The notes under the pieces: model-generated
Seen by the model: the letters and a program-made list of their open reading frames with translations, nothing else
What the model was told of the DNA's origin: nothing
The model's database searches: none
Made by a program: the position numbers and the translations under genes
Assembly: GCF_009733865.1 (NCBI RefSeq)
Contig: NZ_WOFB01000012.1
Span: 62,001 to 126,000, forward strand
Reading direction: 5' to 3'
DNA from: Oceanobacillus salinisoli
GTDB lineage: Bacteria > Bacillota > Bacilli > Bacillales > Amphibacillaceae
DNA length: 64,000 nucleotides
Shown here: one piece after another, positions 8,439 to 18,400 of the stretch
How the letters are laid out: the number at the start of each line of letters is the position of its first letter
How positions within the stretch are numbered: position 1 is the stretch's first letter

Positions 8439-9575
8439 ATGCAAAATTGGTATCATATTTTTTCGAAAAACACAGGGCTTAGCTTATATGCTTGGATTAT
8501 ATTTTGTCTTCTTCCATTCTATTTTATTTTACGGTTATCGTCCCTGTTTGAAATTACGGTAGGCATATTAATGATTGTCCTGTTTTTTACGACTTACCGC
8601 TTAGCTTTTATAAAAAAAGGCTGGACAGTTTATGTTTCAGTTGGCATTCAAATGGTGATAAGTATCGGAATGACCTTGTATTTTGGGTATGTCTATTTTG
8701 CCCTCTTTCTAGCCTTTTTCATTGGTAATATTCAACATAAGGCAGGGTTTATCACCTTGTATGTCGTACATCTTGTAACAACCATTGCGGCAGTTAGTGT
8801 TGGGTTTGTGCTGCAAACTCCACTCTTTTTTCCACAGATGCCTTTTATTGTTATAACGATCATAGGTGTCATTCTATTACCATTCAACATGTATAACAGA
8901 AATAAACGTGAGAAATTGGAAAATGAATTAGAAACTGCCAATGAAAGAATTTCAGAATTACTGGTTACAGAGGAAAGGCAACGTATTGCACGTGATTTAC
9001 ATGATACATTAGGACAAAAGCTTTCCTTAATTGGTCTGAAAAGTGATTTAGCAGGAAAACTGGTAGAAATCGAACCAGAAAAAGCCAAAAAAGAATTAAA
9101 TGATATTCACCAAACTGCAAGAACCGCATTGAACGAAGTACGTGAAATTGTTTCTACGATGAAAAGCATTAAGCTTAAAGATGAAGTGAAGCATATTAGC
9201 CAAGTGTTAAAGGCTGCTCAAATTGAATTTAAACTGAAAGGAAATCCTGATCTGGCAGATACTCCCCTTTTAGTAGAAAATGTATTAAGCATGTGTTTAA
9301 AAGAAGCAGTTACAAACGTAGTGAAACATAGTAATGCAACAAACTGCAAAGTGTCCATTGTACAGTCACCTAGTGAAGTATTAATTCGAATCTGTGATAA
9401 CGGGAAAGGCATCTCTGATGGTCCCAATTTACTTGAAGGAAATGGATTGCGTGGAATGAGAGAAAGGCTGGAATTTGTGAATGGACATCTTAAAGTGGAG
9501 TCATTAGAAGGCACTTTGATTACTATCCAAGTTCCAAAATTAGCTGACCAAATCAAACGGGAGGGATTATCATGA
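8439..9575 (+). CDS. desK: Sensor histidine kinase DesK
   Basis: A 378-residue membrane kinase. The first 150 residues contain about five transmembrane segments, then a short linker coiled coil (KREKLENELETANERISELL). The HisKA_3 phosphoacceptor motif RIARDLHDTLGQ places the histidine at residue 188, the same number as in Bacillus DesK. The HATPase domain has the N box EAVTNVVKHS, a G1 box ICDNGKGI and a G2 box GNGLRGMRERL. The family senses membrane thickness and order. RBS GGAGG precedes ATG 8439. Its stop overlaps the desR start by four bases (ATGA), so the two are translationally coupled. Confidence 0.94.
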   Translation: MQNWYHIFSKNTGLSLYAWIIFCLLPFYFILRLSSLFEITVGILMIVLFFTTYRLAFIKKGWTVYVSVGIQMVISIGMTLYFGYVYFALFLAFFIGNIQHKAGFITLYVVHLVTTIAAVSVGFVLQTPLFFPQMPFIVITIIGVILLPFNMYNRNKREKLENELETANERISELLVTEERQRIARDLHDTLGQKLSLIGLKSDLAGKLVEIEPEKAKKELNDIHQTARTALNEVREIVSTMKSIKLKDEVKHISQVLKAAQIEFKLKGNPDLADTPLLVENVLSMCLKEAVTNVVKHSNATNCKVSIVQSPSEVLIRICDNGKGISDGPNLLEGNGLRGMRERLEFVNGHLKVESLEGTLITIQVPKLADQIKREGLS

Positions 9576-10171
9576 TTCGGATTGTTATAGCGGAGGATCA
9601 AGGTATGTTACTTGGAGCCCTCGGTGCACTTTTGGATTTGGAAGAAGGTATGGAGGTTGTAGGAAAGGCGAAAAATGGAGAAGAAGCCATTTCGCTTGTT
9701 AAACAGCAGAAGCCAGACGTATGCATCATGGATATAGAGATGCCTGTAAAAAGTGGTCTTGATGCAGCGGAGGAATTGAAAGACGACCCTTGTAAGGTTA
9801 TTATTTTAACAACCTTTGCTCGAGCAGGATATTTCGAGCGAGCAAGAAAAGCCGGAATAAGCGGTTATCTGTTAAAAGATAGTCCTAGTGAAGAGCTGGC
9901 TAATTCGATACGTGTAATTATGGATGGTCGGAAAGTGTATGCTCCTGAATTAGTGGATATTGCCTATGAGGAGGAGAATCCACTGACAGAGCGTGAGGAG
10001 CAGGTGATTAAGCTGATTGCAGATGGGAAGAACACCAAAGAGATTGCCAATCAGTTGTATCTAACAACAGGTACCGTGCGTAATTATGTTTCAGTGATAT
10101 TTGATAAACTGAATGTCAGTAATCGAATTGAAGCCATTTCCCGTTTTAAGGAAAAAGGCTGGTTTAAATAA
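9572..10171 (+). CDS. desR: Response regulator DesR
   Basis: A 199-residue NarL/FixJ-type regulator. The receiver holds the acidic pocket ED (8-9), phosphoacceptor Asp54 (CIMDIEMP), Thr near 80 (ILTTFA) and Lys near 102 (LLKD). The C-terminal LuxR-type helix-turn-helix is LTEREEQVIKLIADGKNTKE followed by IANQLYLTTGTVRNYV. Partner of DesK by overlap and homology; the expected target is the des gene upstream through the palindrome at 6970. Confidence 0.94.
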   Translation: MIRIVIAEDQGMLLGALGALLDLEEGMEVVGKAKNGEEAISLVKQQKPDVCIMDIEMPVKSGLDAAEELKDDPCKVIILTTFARAGYFERARKAGISGYLLKDSPSEELANSIRVIMDGRKVYAPELVDIAYEEENPLTEREEQVIKLIADGKNTKEIANQLYLTTGTVRNYVSVIFDKLNVSNRIEAISRFKEKGWFK

Positions 10172-10184
10172 ATAATCTTTCATT

Positions 10185-10222
10185 CGACATATTTCAACAA
10201 ATTTCGGGAGGTGCCTGTTACC
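10185..10222 (+). repeat. 38-bp dispersed repeat, copy 4, with inverted core
   Basis: The left 26 bases follow the family consensus (CGACA, CAACAAATTTCGGGA). The last part reads GTGCCTGTTACC, which is the consensus GTGACAGGCAC core turned end for end with one change. It stops immediately before the ATG of the amidase gene and supplies GGGAGGTG as its ribosome binding site. Confidence 0.8.
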
Positions 10223-11008
10223 ATGAGGCATGCGATTTTTCAGATGGATATTGTAGCGGGGAAACCAGGGGAGAATAGGAACAAAGTAGAGGCTTGGGTG
10301 AAGCAAACGGTAGAAAAGGAAAATCCGGATATTATTGTACTTCCGGAGATGTGGACAACGGCTTATACATTGCCAGAATTGGATGGGTTGGCAGATATAG
10401 ATGGGGAGCCAACGACATCATTTTTGCGAGAGCTGGCGAAAACGTATCAAATCAATATAATAGGTGGCTCTATTGCTAATAAAAAAGATGGCAGGTTTTA
10501 TAATTCCAGTATTGTACTAGATAGAAAAGGTGACATGGTTTATACCTATGACAAAATCCATCTCGTTCCAATGCTTAATGAACCAAAATATTTAGCGGGT
10601 GGCACGAATAAGGCGGCAGTTTTTGAGCTGGACGGAGTGAAGATGGGTCTGATTATTTGTTATGATTTACGTTTTCCGGAATTGGCACGAAGTCTTGCAC
10701 TTGAAGGTGCTCAAATATTGTATGTTGTCGCAGAATGGCCAACAGCACGAAAGGAACATTGGAAAGCACTCCAAATCGCAAGGGCGATTGAAAATCAGTT
10801 TTATGTTGTTTCCTCTAACCGTGTGGGCAGCTATAATGGTGAAGATTTTGCCGGAACATCGATGGTAGTTAATCCATGGGGAGAAGTCTTACAAATTGGT
10901 AGTGAAACAAGGGAAGAGACAATCATAGAATCTTTATCATTGGAATCTGTTCCTAAAATCAGGAGGGACGTACCAATATTCAAAAGCAGAAGACCGGAGA
11001 TGTATTAA
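10223..11008 (+). CDS. Carbon-nitrogen hydrolase, omega-amidase type (MtnU/YkrU-like)
   Basis: A 261-residue nitrilase-superfamily amidase. The catalytic triad is visible: Glu in VLPEMWT, Lys in YDKIHLVPM and Cys in IICYDLRFPE. The group containing Bacillus MtnU and human NIT2 hydrolyses 2-oxoglutaramate or 2-oxosuccinamate to the oxo acid and ammonia. The open frame extends to a GTG at 10211, but ATG 10223 has GGGAGGTG nine bases upstream and starts MRHAIFQMDI as in homologues. The site lies in the 38-bp repeat, so a mobile or expanding repeat seems to provide this gene's translation signal. No methionine-salvage gene is adjacent, so the substrate is inferred. Confidence 0.87.
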   Translation: MRHAIFQMDIVAGKPGENRNKVEAWVKQTVEKENPDIIVLPEMWTTAYTLPELDGLADIDGEPTTSFLRELAKTYQINIIGGSIANKKDGRFYNSSIVLDRKGDMVYTYDKIHLVPMLNEPKYLAGGTNKAAVFELDGVKMGLIICYDLRFPELARSLALEGAQILYVVAEWPTARKEHWKALQIARAIENQFYVVSSNRVGSYNGEDFAGTSMVVNPWGEVLQIGSETREETIIESLSLESVPKIRRDVPIFKSRRPEMY

Positions 11009-11027
11009 GCAAGAACAAGAGATAGAG

Positions 11028-11142
11028 GCTGGGACACAATTAAAATACCCAACCCTTAAAACGAGTGATTATAAGTTAAAGAAGCTAATCTTTTCGAAAG
11101 GACGAGTAACGGCAGTCCCAATCTTTTAGAAAAGAGCATTAT
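11028..11142 (+). repeat. GGCTGGGACA...GTCCCAATC dispersed element
   Basis: Starts GAGGCTGGGACACAATTAAA and ends near GGCAGTCCCAATCTTTTAGA. Parts recur at 15147-15205, 48735-48795 and 61700-61740. The GGCTGGGAC and GTCCCA ends are complementary, so the element can fold back on itself. Confidence 0.6.
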
Positions 11143-11148
11143 TAAAAG

Positions 11149-11210
11149 AAAAATCCGAACTAAATTCGAATTCTAAATGAAGAATTTCGAATCATCGTTC
11201 GGATTTTTCC
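11149..11210. terminator. Long nested hairpin, probably bidirectional terminator
   Basis: AAAAATCCGAAC pairs with GTTCGGATTTTT; inside it ATTCGAATTCT pairs with AGAATTTCGAAT. It could end the amidase transcript 140 bases upstream and shield wrbA. Confidence 0.7.
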
Positions 11211-11334
11211 TTAACGAACACAGTTTTCCCCCAACCTCCCTTTTTATTTCCATTTTAATAAATAATTTCATGTATTATGCAAACATTAAACCTGTAATTA
11301 GAATACAATCATTCATTAAAAAGGAGGAAAACAC

Positions 11335-11940
11335 ATGGCAGTAAAATTAGCAATTATTTACTACAGCTCAACAGGTACAAATTTTAAAATGGCTAACTGG
11401 GCAAAAGAGGCTGGTGAACAGGCAGGTGCAGAAGTTAAATTACGAAAGGTTCCAGAACTAGCACCTGAAGCAGCAATCGCTTCAAACCCGGCCTGGCAAG
11501 CTCACTATGATGAGGCGAAGGATATTCAAGAGGCATCATCGGAAGATATTGAGTGGGCAGATGCGATTATATTTAGTACACCAACCCGTTTTGGTAATGT
11601 CTCCTCACAAATGAAACAATTCTTGGACTTGCAAGGTGGATTGTGGGGTTCAGGAAAAACCGTAAACAAAGTGGTAAGTGCCATGTCATCGGCATCTAAC
11701 CCCCATGGTGGACAGGAAGCTACCATTCTTTCCTTATATACGTCAATGATGCACTGGGGAGCGATTATTGTGCCTCCAGGTTACACGAATCAGGTTCTTT
11801 TCGGTGCTGGCGGTAACCCATACGGAACAAGTGTAACCCAATCACAGGAAGATGGATCGATGGTAGAAAATGTGGAAGATGCTGTGAAACATCAAACAAA
11901 ACGCACAATAGAAGTTGCTTCAAAAATAATCGGCGGTTAG
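11335..11940 (+). CDS. wrbA: NAD(P)H:quinone oxidoreductase, WrbA family
   Basis: A 201-residue flavodoxin-fold protein. The FMN phosphate loop is YYSSTGTNFKMA at residues 9-20, and the family segment STPTRFGNVSSQMKQFLD is present near residue 80. SMMHWGAIIVPPGYTN matches the WrbA/type IV NQO signature. The family reduces quinones by two electrons from NADH or NADPH, avoiding semiquinone radicals. RBS AAGGAGGAAAAC precedes ATG 11335. It is a monocistronic gene followed after 120 bases by the channel gene; no terminator is evident between them. Confidence 0.92.
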   Translation: MAVKLAIIYYSSTGTNFKMANWAKEAGEQAGAEVKLRKVPELAPEAAIASNPAWQAHYDEAKDIQEASSEDIEWADAIIFSTPTRFGNVSSQMKQFLDLQGGLWGSGKTVNKVVSAMSSASNPHGGQEATILSLYTSMMHWGAIIVPPGYTNQVLFGAGGNPYGTSVTQSQEDGSMVENVEDAVKHQTKRTIEVASKIIGG

Positions 11941-12059
11941 ATGGAATACTGATTAGGAGAGATCCTGATCAGTTTTCTTATGAAAAGACACATCCCTGCT
12001 CCGAAAAGTGACAGAATCTATGTCGTAAAGTAAACTATATTTTGGGGAGGGATTAACTG

Positions 12060-12848
12060 TTGAGCAGTTTAAAACAAAAATGTACAAACATTGCTGATAA
12101 TCACTTATTTACTAAAATAATTATTGGATTAATTGTTGTAAATGCAATCCTCGTTGGACTTGAAACCTATCCATATTTCGCAGTTAATTATTCCGATTGG
12201 ATATACATAGCTGATACTATCCTGCTGTGGGTATTTACCATTGAGATTATCATTCGTTTTATTGGTAGCAGCTCCATTAGAGCATTTTTCCGTGACCCAT
12301 GGAATATATTTGATTTTCTCATTGTTGCCAGTGGCCATTTACTGGTCGGTGCCCATTATGTCACAGTACTCCGCGTGCTGCGGGTATTGAGGGTGTTGCG
12401 TGCGATTTCTGTCATCCCATCACTTCGGAAAATAGTCAATGCCCTAATCCTTACGATTCCATCGATGGGAACGATTATGTTGCTTTTGAGTATTTTCTTC
12501 TATATTTACGCTGTAATTGGTACGATGCTTTACAGCTCAATTGCTCCGGAATATTTTGGTACGTTGCATGATTCCCTGTTATCTCTTTTTCAAGTAATCA
12601 CATTGGAATCATGGGCAAGTGGAGTTATGCGTCCAATACTTGGACAGGCGCCATCATCATGGATCTATTTTGTTACGTTCATCGTTATTGGAGCCTTTGT
12701 GATAATAAATCTCTTTGTTGGTGTTATTGTTAATAACGTGGAAGAAGCGGCAAGAGAAGAACAGCCAACACCAACCGATATCAAATTGGAAGAAGTACAA
12801 AAGGAATTGAAGGAAATTAAAGAGCTTTTGGAGAAAAAGTCCAGGTAA
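12060..12848 (+). CDS. Voltage-gated sodium channel, NaChBac family
   Basis: A 262-residue six-transmembrane ion channel subunit that would assemble as a tetramer. The S4 voltage sensor is VLRVLRVLRVLRAI near residues 104-117, with arginine at every third position. The pore loop holds FQVITLESWASGVMRP, whose TLESWAS filter is that of NaChBac from Bacillus halodurans, selective for Na+. S1-S3 occupy roughly 18-95, S5 about 140-165 and S6 about 200-225, followed by a charged coiled-coil tail (EEVQKELKEIKELLEKK) as in the family. The start is TTG 12060 preceded by GGGGAGGGA. Such channels are linked in alkaliphilic Bacillus to motility and pH homeostasis; here no motility gene is adjacent. Confidence 0.93.
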   Translation: MSSLKQKCTNIADNHLFTKIIIGLIVVNAILVGLETYPYFAVNYSDWIYIADTILLWVFTIEIIIRFIGSSSIRAFFRDPWNIFDFLIVASGHLLVGAHYVTVLRVLRVLRVLRAISVIPSLRKIVNALILTIPSMGTIMLLLSIFFYIYAVIGTMLYSSIAPEYFGTLHDSLLSLFQVITLESWASGVMRPILGQAPSSWIYFVTFIVIGAFVIINLFVGVIVNNVEEAAREEQPTPTDIKLEEVQKELKEIKELLEKKSR

Positions 12849-12860
12849 AATATAGAGAAA

Positions 12861-12900
12861 AAGAAAAACCATGACCGTTCTACTTGGCCATGGTTTTTAC
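12861..12900. terminator. Bidirectional terminator between channel and oxidoreductase genes
   Basis: AAAAACCATGACC pairs with GGCCATGGTTTTT. The A and T runs on both sides suit the convergent genes. Confidence 0.85.
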
Positions 12901-13919
12901 TATTTCATTAACTCGGACACAATTTCATAAGAACGCAAACGGTCTTCTAAATGATAAATCTGTGAACTGATAATCAATTCATCCGCCTGAGTCACTTCCT
13001 GAATTTTTTCCAATTTCCTTTTCACCGTTTCAGGACCGCCTACAATCGTTGTATTTGGGTCGAGTGATTCCTCCACAGCTGCTTTTTCCATTGGCGACCA
13101 TATTTCATCCATGTTTTCCACTGGTGGCTGCAGCTTTTTATTTATACCTTTGCGAATATTTAAGAACTGGATTTGATGGGACGATGCTAAATACTGGGCT
13201 TTTTCATCTGTATCGGCAGCAATAACATTAATACCAATCATCGCATAAGGCTTGTCAAGTGTTTCTGATGGCTTGAAATTGTCTCGATATAATTTTAAGG
13301 CTTGAAGCAAATAAGCAGGAGCAAAGTGACTGGCAAAGGAAAAATATAATCCTTTTTCTGCTGCGAGTCTGGCACTGAAGTCACTGGAACCGAGCAGCCA
13401 AATCGGAATATCCAATCCTTGACCAGGAATTGCTCGAACTCGTGTTTTTGGCTCATCCGAGAAGTAATCCTGCAGTTCGTTCACTTGCATAGGGAATTCC
13501 TCTGGTCCCATATTCAACGTGCGACGCAGTGCATAGGCAGTTCCCTGATCGGTTCCGGGTGCACGGCCTAGTCCAAGGTCTATACGTCCTGGATAAAGGG
13601 ATTCCAATGTTCCAAACTGTTCAGCGATAACAATGGTTGCATGGTTAGGAAGCATAACCCCACCTGATCCAACACGCATAAATTCTGTTTTTTCAGCAAT
13701 ATGTCCAATCAGTACAGAGGTTGCAGAACTGGCAATACCAGGCATGTTATGGTGTTCTGCAAGCCAGTAGCGGTTATACCCCCATTTCTCGGCATGCTGT
13801 GCTAATTCTACACTCTCTTTGAAGGAATCACACGCAGTACTCCCTTCTACAATTGGAGCTAGATCAAGGATGGACAAAGGTATATCGTTGAATTTTCTTG
13901 CTTTATCATGTATGGTCAA
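12900..13919 (-). CDS. LLM-class flavin-dependent oxidoreductase (luciferase-like)
   Basis: A 339-residue member of the bacterial luciferase family, TIM-barrel enzymes that use FMNH2 to oxygenate or oxidise small substrates. Typical segments are LSILDLAPI near the N-terminus, [41 protein letters not shown] and [11 protein letters not shown]. The pattern is that of the YhbW/alkanal monooxygenase-like group with no assigned substrate. The open frame allows GTG 13928, but that codon overlaps the ribosome binding site; TTG 13919 lies eight bases after AAGGAG and is chosen. It is a single gene, convergent with the channel. Confidence 0.88.
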   Translation of the reverse strand: MTIHDKARKFNDIPLSILDLAPIVEGSTACDSFKESVELAQHAEKWGYNRYWLAEHHNMPGIASSATSVLIGHIAEKTEFMRVGSGGVMLPNHATIVIAEQFGTLESLYPGRIDLGLGRAPGTDQGTAYALRRTLNMGPEEFPMQVNELQDYFSDEPKTRVRAIPGQGLDIPIWLLGSSDFSARLAAEKGLYFSFASHFAPAYLLQALKLYRDNFKPSETLDKPYAMIGINVIAADTDEKAQYLASSHQIQFLNIRKGINKKLQPPVENMDEIWSPMEKAAVEESLDPNTTIVGGPETVKRKLEKIQEVTQADELIISSQIYHLEDRLRSYEIVSELMK

Positions 13920-14383
13920 ATCACTCACTCCTTAAGTGTTTTCTTAATAAGCAATGATAAAGATTTTGTGTGATAGAGTCCAATTTTTAGTTTTAAACGA
14001 ATGGTTCAGAAAATTGTATAATGCAGTTGATAAGCTTTGTAATGTGTAGTACTATTGAATTGTGTTCTTATTTGAGAACAAATAATCTATCGTAAATTGA
14101 TCATAAGGCGTTTTTTAAAAGATTTGTTGTTTTTGTTACTAAAAACATAAACTGCCACATAAGAAACTAAACCGTTGTTTTCCGGTTCGGGAAATGTAGC
14201 TCCAACATCATCTAATGTTACGTCGCACTTTATATTAAATTCGAGGTTAAACAACAACAACAAAATCAACGAAAAGCCCTTTAATAAATATTGATACAAC
14301 TCTCTAAAATCATCATTTTTTTGCACTTATATTCGTTATATAGAACAGTTGTTATCTTATAAAATAATAAATGAGGTATGATC
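13920..14383. other. Intergenic region upstream of the SinR-like gene
   Basis: A weak leftward frame (14087-14326, GTG start without ribosome binding site) is present but not supported. The perfect palindrome at 14063-14080 is listed separately. AT-rich DNA close to the regulator probably holds its promoter. Confidence 0.5.
14063..14080. promoter_or_regulatory. TGTTCT-6-AGAACA palindrome, candidate SinR-type operator
   Basis: TGTTCTTATTTGAGAACA is a perfect 6-bp inverted repeat. SinR of Bacillus subtilis recognises GTTCTYT in paired or inverted arrangement; each half here matches six of seven bases. It lies about 300 bp before a SinR-like gene. Confidence 0.4.
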
Positions 14384-14731
14384 ATGATAGGAAATAAAAT
14401 CCAAAAAATACGTAAGAGCAAAGGATTAACGTTATCAGAATGTGCGGAGCGGGCAAATATATCCAAATCGTATTTAAGTAATATCGAACGTAATTTAAAC
14501 GATAATCCAACTATACAAGTACTTGAAAAATTAGCTTTGGTACTGGGAGTTGATGTATCTACATTAATTACTGCGCATTCAATGTATGAACAACCGCTGG
14601 AAAATAAGTGGCTGCAATTTGTAAATGAATTAAAGAGTTCAGGAGTTAAGCCGCATGAACTGCCACAATTTAAGGCGGTAATCGAATTTGCTAAGTGGAA
14701 ACATGAAAAACCAATTAAAGCTAAAGAGTGA
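14384..14731 (+). CDS. XRE-family regulator, SinR-like
   Basis: A 115-residue protein. Residues 1-66 form a Cro/C1-type helix-turn-helix (IGNKIQKIRKSKGLTLSECA, ISKSYLSNIERNL) that is very close to the SinR DNA-binding domain. After a linker, residues 70-110 resemble the SinR oligomerisation hook (LENKWLQFVNELKSSGVKPH, then FKAVIEFAKWKHE), the region bound by antirepressor SinI. SinR represses matrix genes in biofilm control. No SinI-like short protein is adjacent, unlike Bacillus subtilis. A longer start at 14378 exists, but ATG 14384 has GAGGT at proper distance and begins MIGNK as SinR does. The SinR-like fold is secure; the regulon is not known. Confidence 0.85.
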   Translation: MIGNKIQKIRKSKGLTLSECAERANISKSYLSNIERNLNDNPTIQVLEKLALVLGVDVSTLITAHSMYEQPLENKWLQFVNELKSSGVKPHELPQFKAVIEFAKWKHEKPIKAKE

Positions 14732-15490
14732 AAATCGCTTCTACAGCGTTAGGCTATGGTTTATTTTCTCCTTTTATGTAGCATGGAGGAGAGTGCTGAT
14801 TCATCGAATTATTCTGCAACACAATGGGCATATTTGTAACCCCTTTTAATACTCCGGACGTTTAAATTTTATCTGCGTTGAGACCACTCGTTTGTCAAAA
14901 GTTAAAATACCATGACACAAAATTTACATAATAAAAAACGTGAAGTAGCTGGTTATTCTTATTTTTGGCTCTTTTACTCAGTATGGTTCCCTCTTAATAG
15001 TAGTTGATATAAAATAAGACATAGTCCAGTGCACGCCTGATTCCGCTCCGAGCAGTCACGCACCTTAAGACAACGCTTCAGCCTTCCTGAAAAGAAAAGC
15101 CCTTCCTTAGAAAAAGAAAAACACAAGTGTGAGTTGTATGCGTAAAAAAAACAATAAATCTTCTCCGATGAACGAGTAAACGCAGTCCCCAACCTATTAA
15201 AAACGCCCCTTTTTAAAAAAAATCTAATTTTTGTCAAAAAAAATTCATAAAAAAAATAAATATCCCTTTATCCCTTTATATATCAAGGATTGACCCAGTA
15301 TTTCACGATTAAAAACCAAACATTTGGCAACGTTTTCATTTTATGATTTTTCGCAAAATTGTATATAGATAGTTAATTGAATTTTTATCATTTGCTAAAT
15401 TTATGGTATAATAACCAAACATGAGAGAGTATCCCTTCTTTCGGTAGGTTTATACTCCTTAGACATGAATACGAGAGAGGAGCTGTTGTG
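14732..15490. other. Long gap before gltA with dispersed repeats and promoter
   Basis: No credible gene is seen in 750 bp. It contains a copy of the 60-bp GGACGTTTAAATTTTATCTG repeat (about 14850-14910), a short CCGCTCCGAGCAGTC repeat (15040-15066, also near 61387) and a GCAGTCCCCAACC repeat (15147-15205). gltC, divergent from gltA in Bacillus subtilis, is absent here. Confidence 0.6.
15404..15412 (+). promoter_or_regulatory. Extended -10 promoter of gltA
   Basis: TGGTATAAT is a perfect -10 hexamer with a TGN extension 80 bases before gltA. No good -35 hexamer is found at 16-18 bases, as expected for a promoter that needs an activator such as GltC. Confidence 0.6.
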
Positions 15491-18400
15491 ATGACAAGAA
15501 AAGGATACCCTGAAAGCCAGGGCTTATACAACCCGGACTTTGAACACGAAGCTTGCGGGATTGGGATGATCGCAAATATAAATGGCGAAAAAACACATAA
15601 TATTGTGCAAAATGCGATTAACATCCTATGCAATCTGGAGCATCGTGGTGGGCAATCAGCAGATACAAGTACAGGGGATGGAGCAGGGATTTTAACACAA
15701 ATTCCTCATCGATTTTTCGAAAAGCAGGGAAGGAAGGAAAATATTACATTACCACGCGAAGGCGAATATGGTGTAGGAATGATTTTTCTCCCTAAAGATA
15801 GAGAATTACGTATGGAAGCAAGAAGAGTCATTGAAACAATCATTGAGGAAGAAGGCCAGGAATTTTTAGGCTGGCGTCCTGTTCCAATAAATGAATCTTT
15901 CATTGGCGTTGTAGCTGCAAAAAGTAAACCGGCTATCAGACAAGTTTTCATCAAAAAGTCGGAGGAATTGCAAGATCAAGATGCGTTTGAAAGAAAACTC
16001 TTCGTCATACGAAAGCGAATCGAAAACATGATGTCTGATTATCCAGAATATGATGATCTGTATGTTTGCAGTTTATCGAGTCGAACGATTGTTTATAAGG
16101 GAATGTTAGTTCCTGAGCAAATAGACTCCTTTTATATTGACTTAAACCATCCTGATTTCAAATCAGCACTAGCTCTAGTGCATTCACGTTTTAGTACGAA
16201 TACATTTCCGAGCTGGAAACGCGCACACCCAAATCGCTATACCATCCATAATGGTGAGTTTAATACCTTAAGAGGTAATGTCAATTGGATGCAGGCAAGG
16301 GAACAATTATGTGCTTCAGACTATTTTGATGAAGAAGAATTAGAGAAGATTTTACCTGTGTTGGATGTAGATGGAAGTGATTCCTCTATATTTGATAACG
16401 CCTTTGAATTTCTTCATATGTCTGGAAGATCATTAGCTCATACGGCGATGATGATGATCCCGGAATCATGGGCAAACGATGATCGAATTAAAGCGGAAAA
16501 ACGCGATTTTTATGAATATCACAGCACGTTAATGGAGCCATGGGATGGACCAGCAGCAATCGTTTATACAGATGGAAAACAGATTGGTGCCTGCTTGGAC
16601 CGTAACGGGCTAAGGCCTGCGCGATACTATGTCACAAAAGATGGCATGATCGTTTTAGGTTCTGAAGTAGGAGCTTTGGATATATTTGCCGACGATATTT
16701 TATATAAAGACCGTATCAGTCCAGGTAAAATGCTGCTTGTTGATTTAGAGAAGGGCATTATTGTGCCGGATGAAACGATCAAGCTGGAGATTTCTTCTGA
16801 AAAGCCGTATAAACAATGGCTGGAAAATAAAATTGAATTAGAAGATGTACCAGAAGTGATGAATGAAAAACCAGTATATCGTGGAGACGAGCTTATTGAT
16901 CAGCAACTCGCATTTGGATATACACAGGAAGAGATTAATAAGATCATTAAACCACTTGTCGTTGATGGGAAAGATCCAGTTGGTTCCATGGGATATGATT
17001 CACCGCTAGCGGTATTATCCAAAAAAACTCAGCTTCTCTATAACTATTTCAAGCAATTGTTTGCGCAAGTTACGAATCCACCGATTGATGCAATTCGTGA
17101 AAAGGTAATTACGATGGTGGAAACAACGATAGGAGCAGAGGGAAATCTAGTACAGCCAACACCAGAGAGCTGCAGACATATCCGGTTAAAAACACCAATT
17201 TTAACCAATGCGGAGCTGGAAAAACTACGTGAGCAGAATCTGGAAGGATTCCGTGCCAAAACGCTATCTACTTTGTTTCATGCTGAAGAAGGAAAGGGAA
17301 ATATGGAATCAGCCCTAAACAAACTGTTTGAAGAAGCGGATGCGGCTATTGATGAGGGTGTGACCTTATTAATTCTTTCCGACCGGGGTGTAAGTAAAGA
17401 TAATACGGCAATTCCTGCATTATTGGCGGTTTCCGGACTCCACCACCACCTTATTCGCAAAGGAATTCGTACAAAGATTAGTATTTTACTAGAGTCTGGT
17501 GAACCAAGAGAAGTCCATCATTTTGCGACGCTAATCGGTTATGGCGCAGAAGGAATCAATCCGTATCTCGCCTTAAATACGATTACAAATCTAGTTGAAA
17601 ATGGCGAAATCGAAGCGATAGTGGAACAACAGGCAATCCAAACGTATGTGAAGTCTGTAACGGATGGTATTATCAAAATCCTTTCGAAAATGGGTATTTC
17701 TACGATACAAAGCTATCGTGGCGCACAAATTTTTGAAGCAATAGGAATTAAGCAAGAAGTGATAGATAAATACTTCACAGGGACATCTGCAAGACTCGGC
17801 GGCATTGATTTGGAAATGATGGAGAAAGAAGCGCTTATGCGTCATCGTAATGCTTTCTTGCCGAAACGTGGCGCAAAACGTACATTAGATCCAGGTGATG
17901 AGTATCAGTATCGTGTCAACGGTGAAGATCATCAGTATAATCCTGGAACGATTCAAACCTTGCAGCATGCAGTACGTTCTGGTGACTATGAGTTATTTAA
18001 AGAATACTCTTCCATGCTGAATGATGAGAAACAACACCTTTATTCCCTACGTAATCTGTTAGGGTTTAAAAAACGCAAGTCCATTTCGATTGACGAGGTA
18101 GAGCCGGTTTCTTCCATCGTTCGCAGGTTTAAGACGGGTGCGATGTCATTTGGTTCCATCAGTAAGGAATCACATGAGGCACTTGCCATTGCAATGAATC
18201 GTCTTGGTGGTCGAAGTAACTCTGGAGAAGGTGGGGAATCGCCTGACCGTTTTACATCAGATAATAATGGTGATTTACGACGCAGTGCAATTAAACAAGT
18301 TGCATCTGGACGATTTGGTGTGAAAAGTCATTACTTAGTCAATGCCGATGAGATTCAAATCAAGGTTGCACAAGGGGCTAAACCTGGAGAAGGTGGACAA

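Noticed and set aside
11149-11210. LexA-type operator from GAAC/GTTC strings
   Set aside because: The spacing is that of a long terminator-like hairpin and does not fit the Bacillus LexA box.
14087-14326. 79-codon leftward frame with a hydrophobic stretch
   Set aside because: GTG start, no ribosome binding site, odd composition and no recognised similarity.
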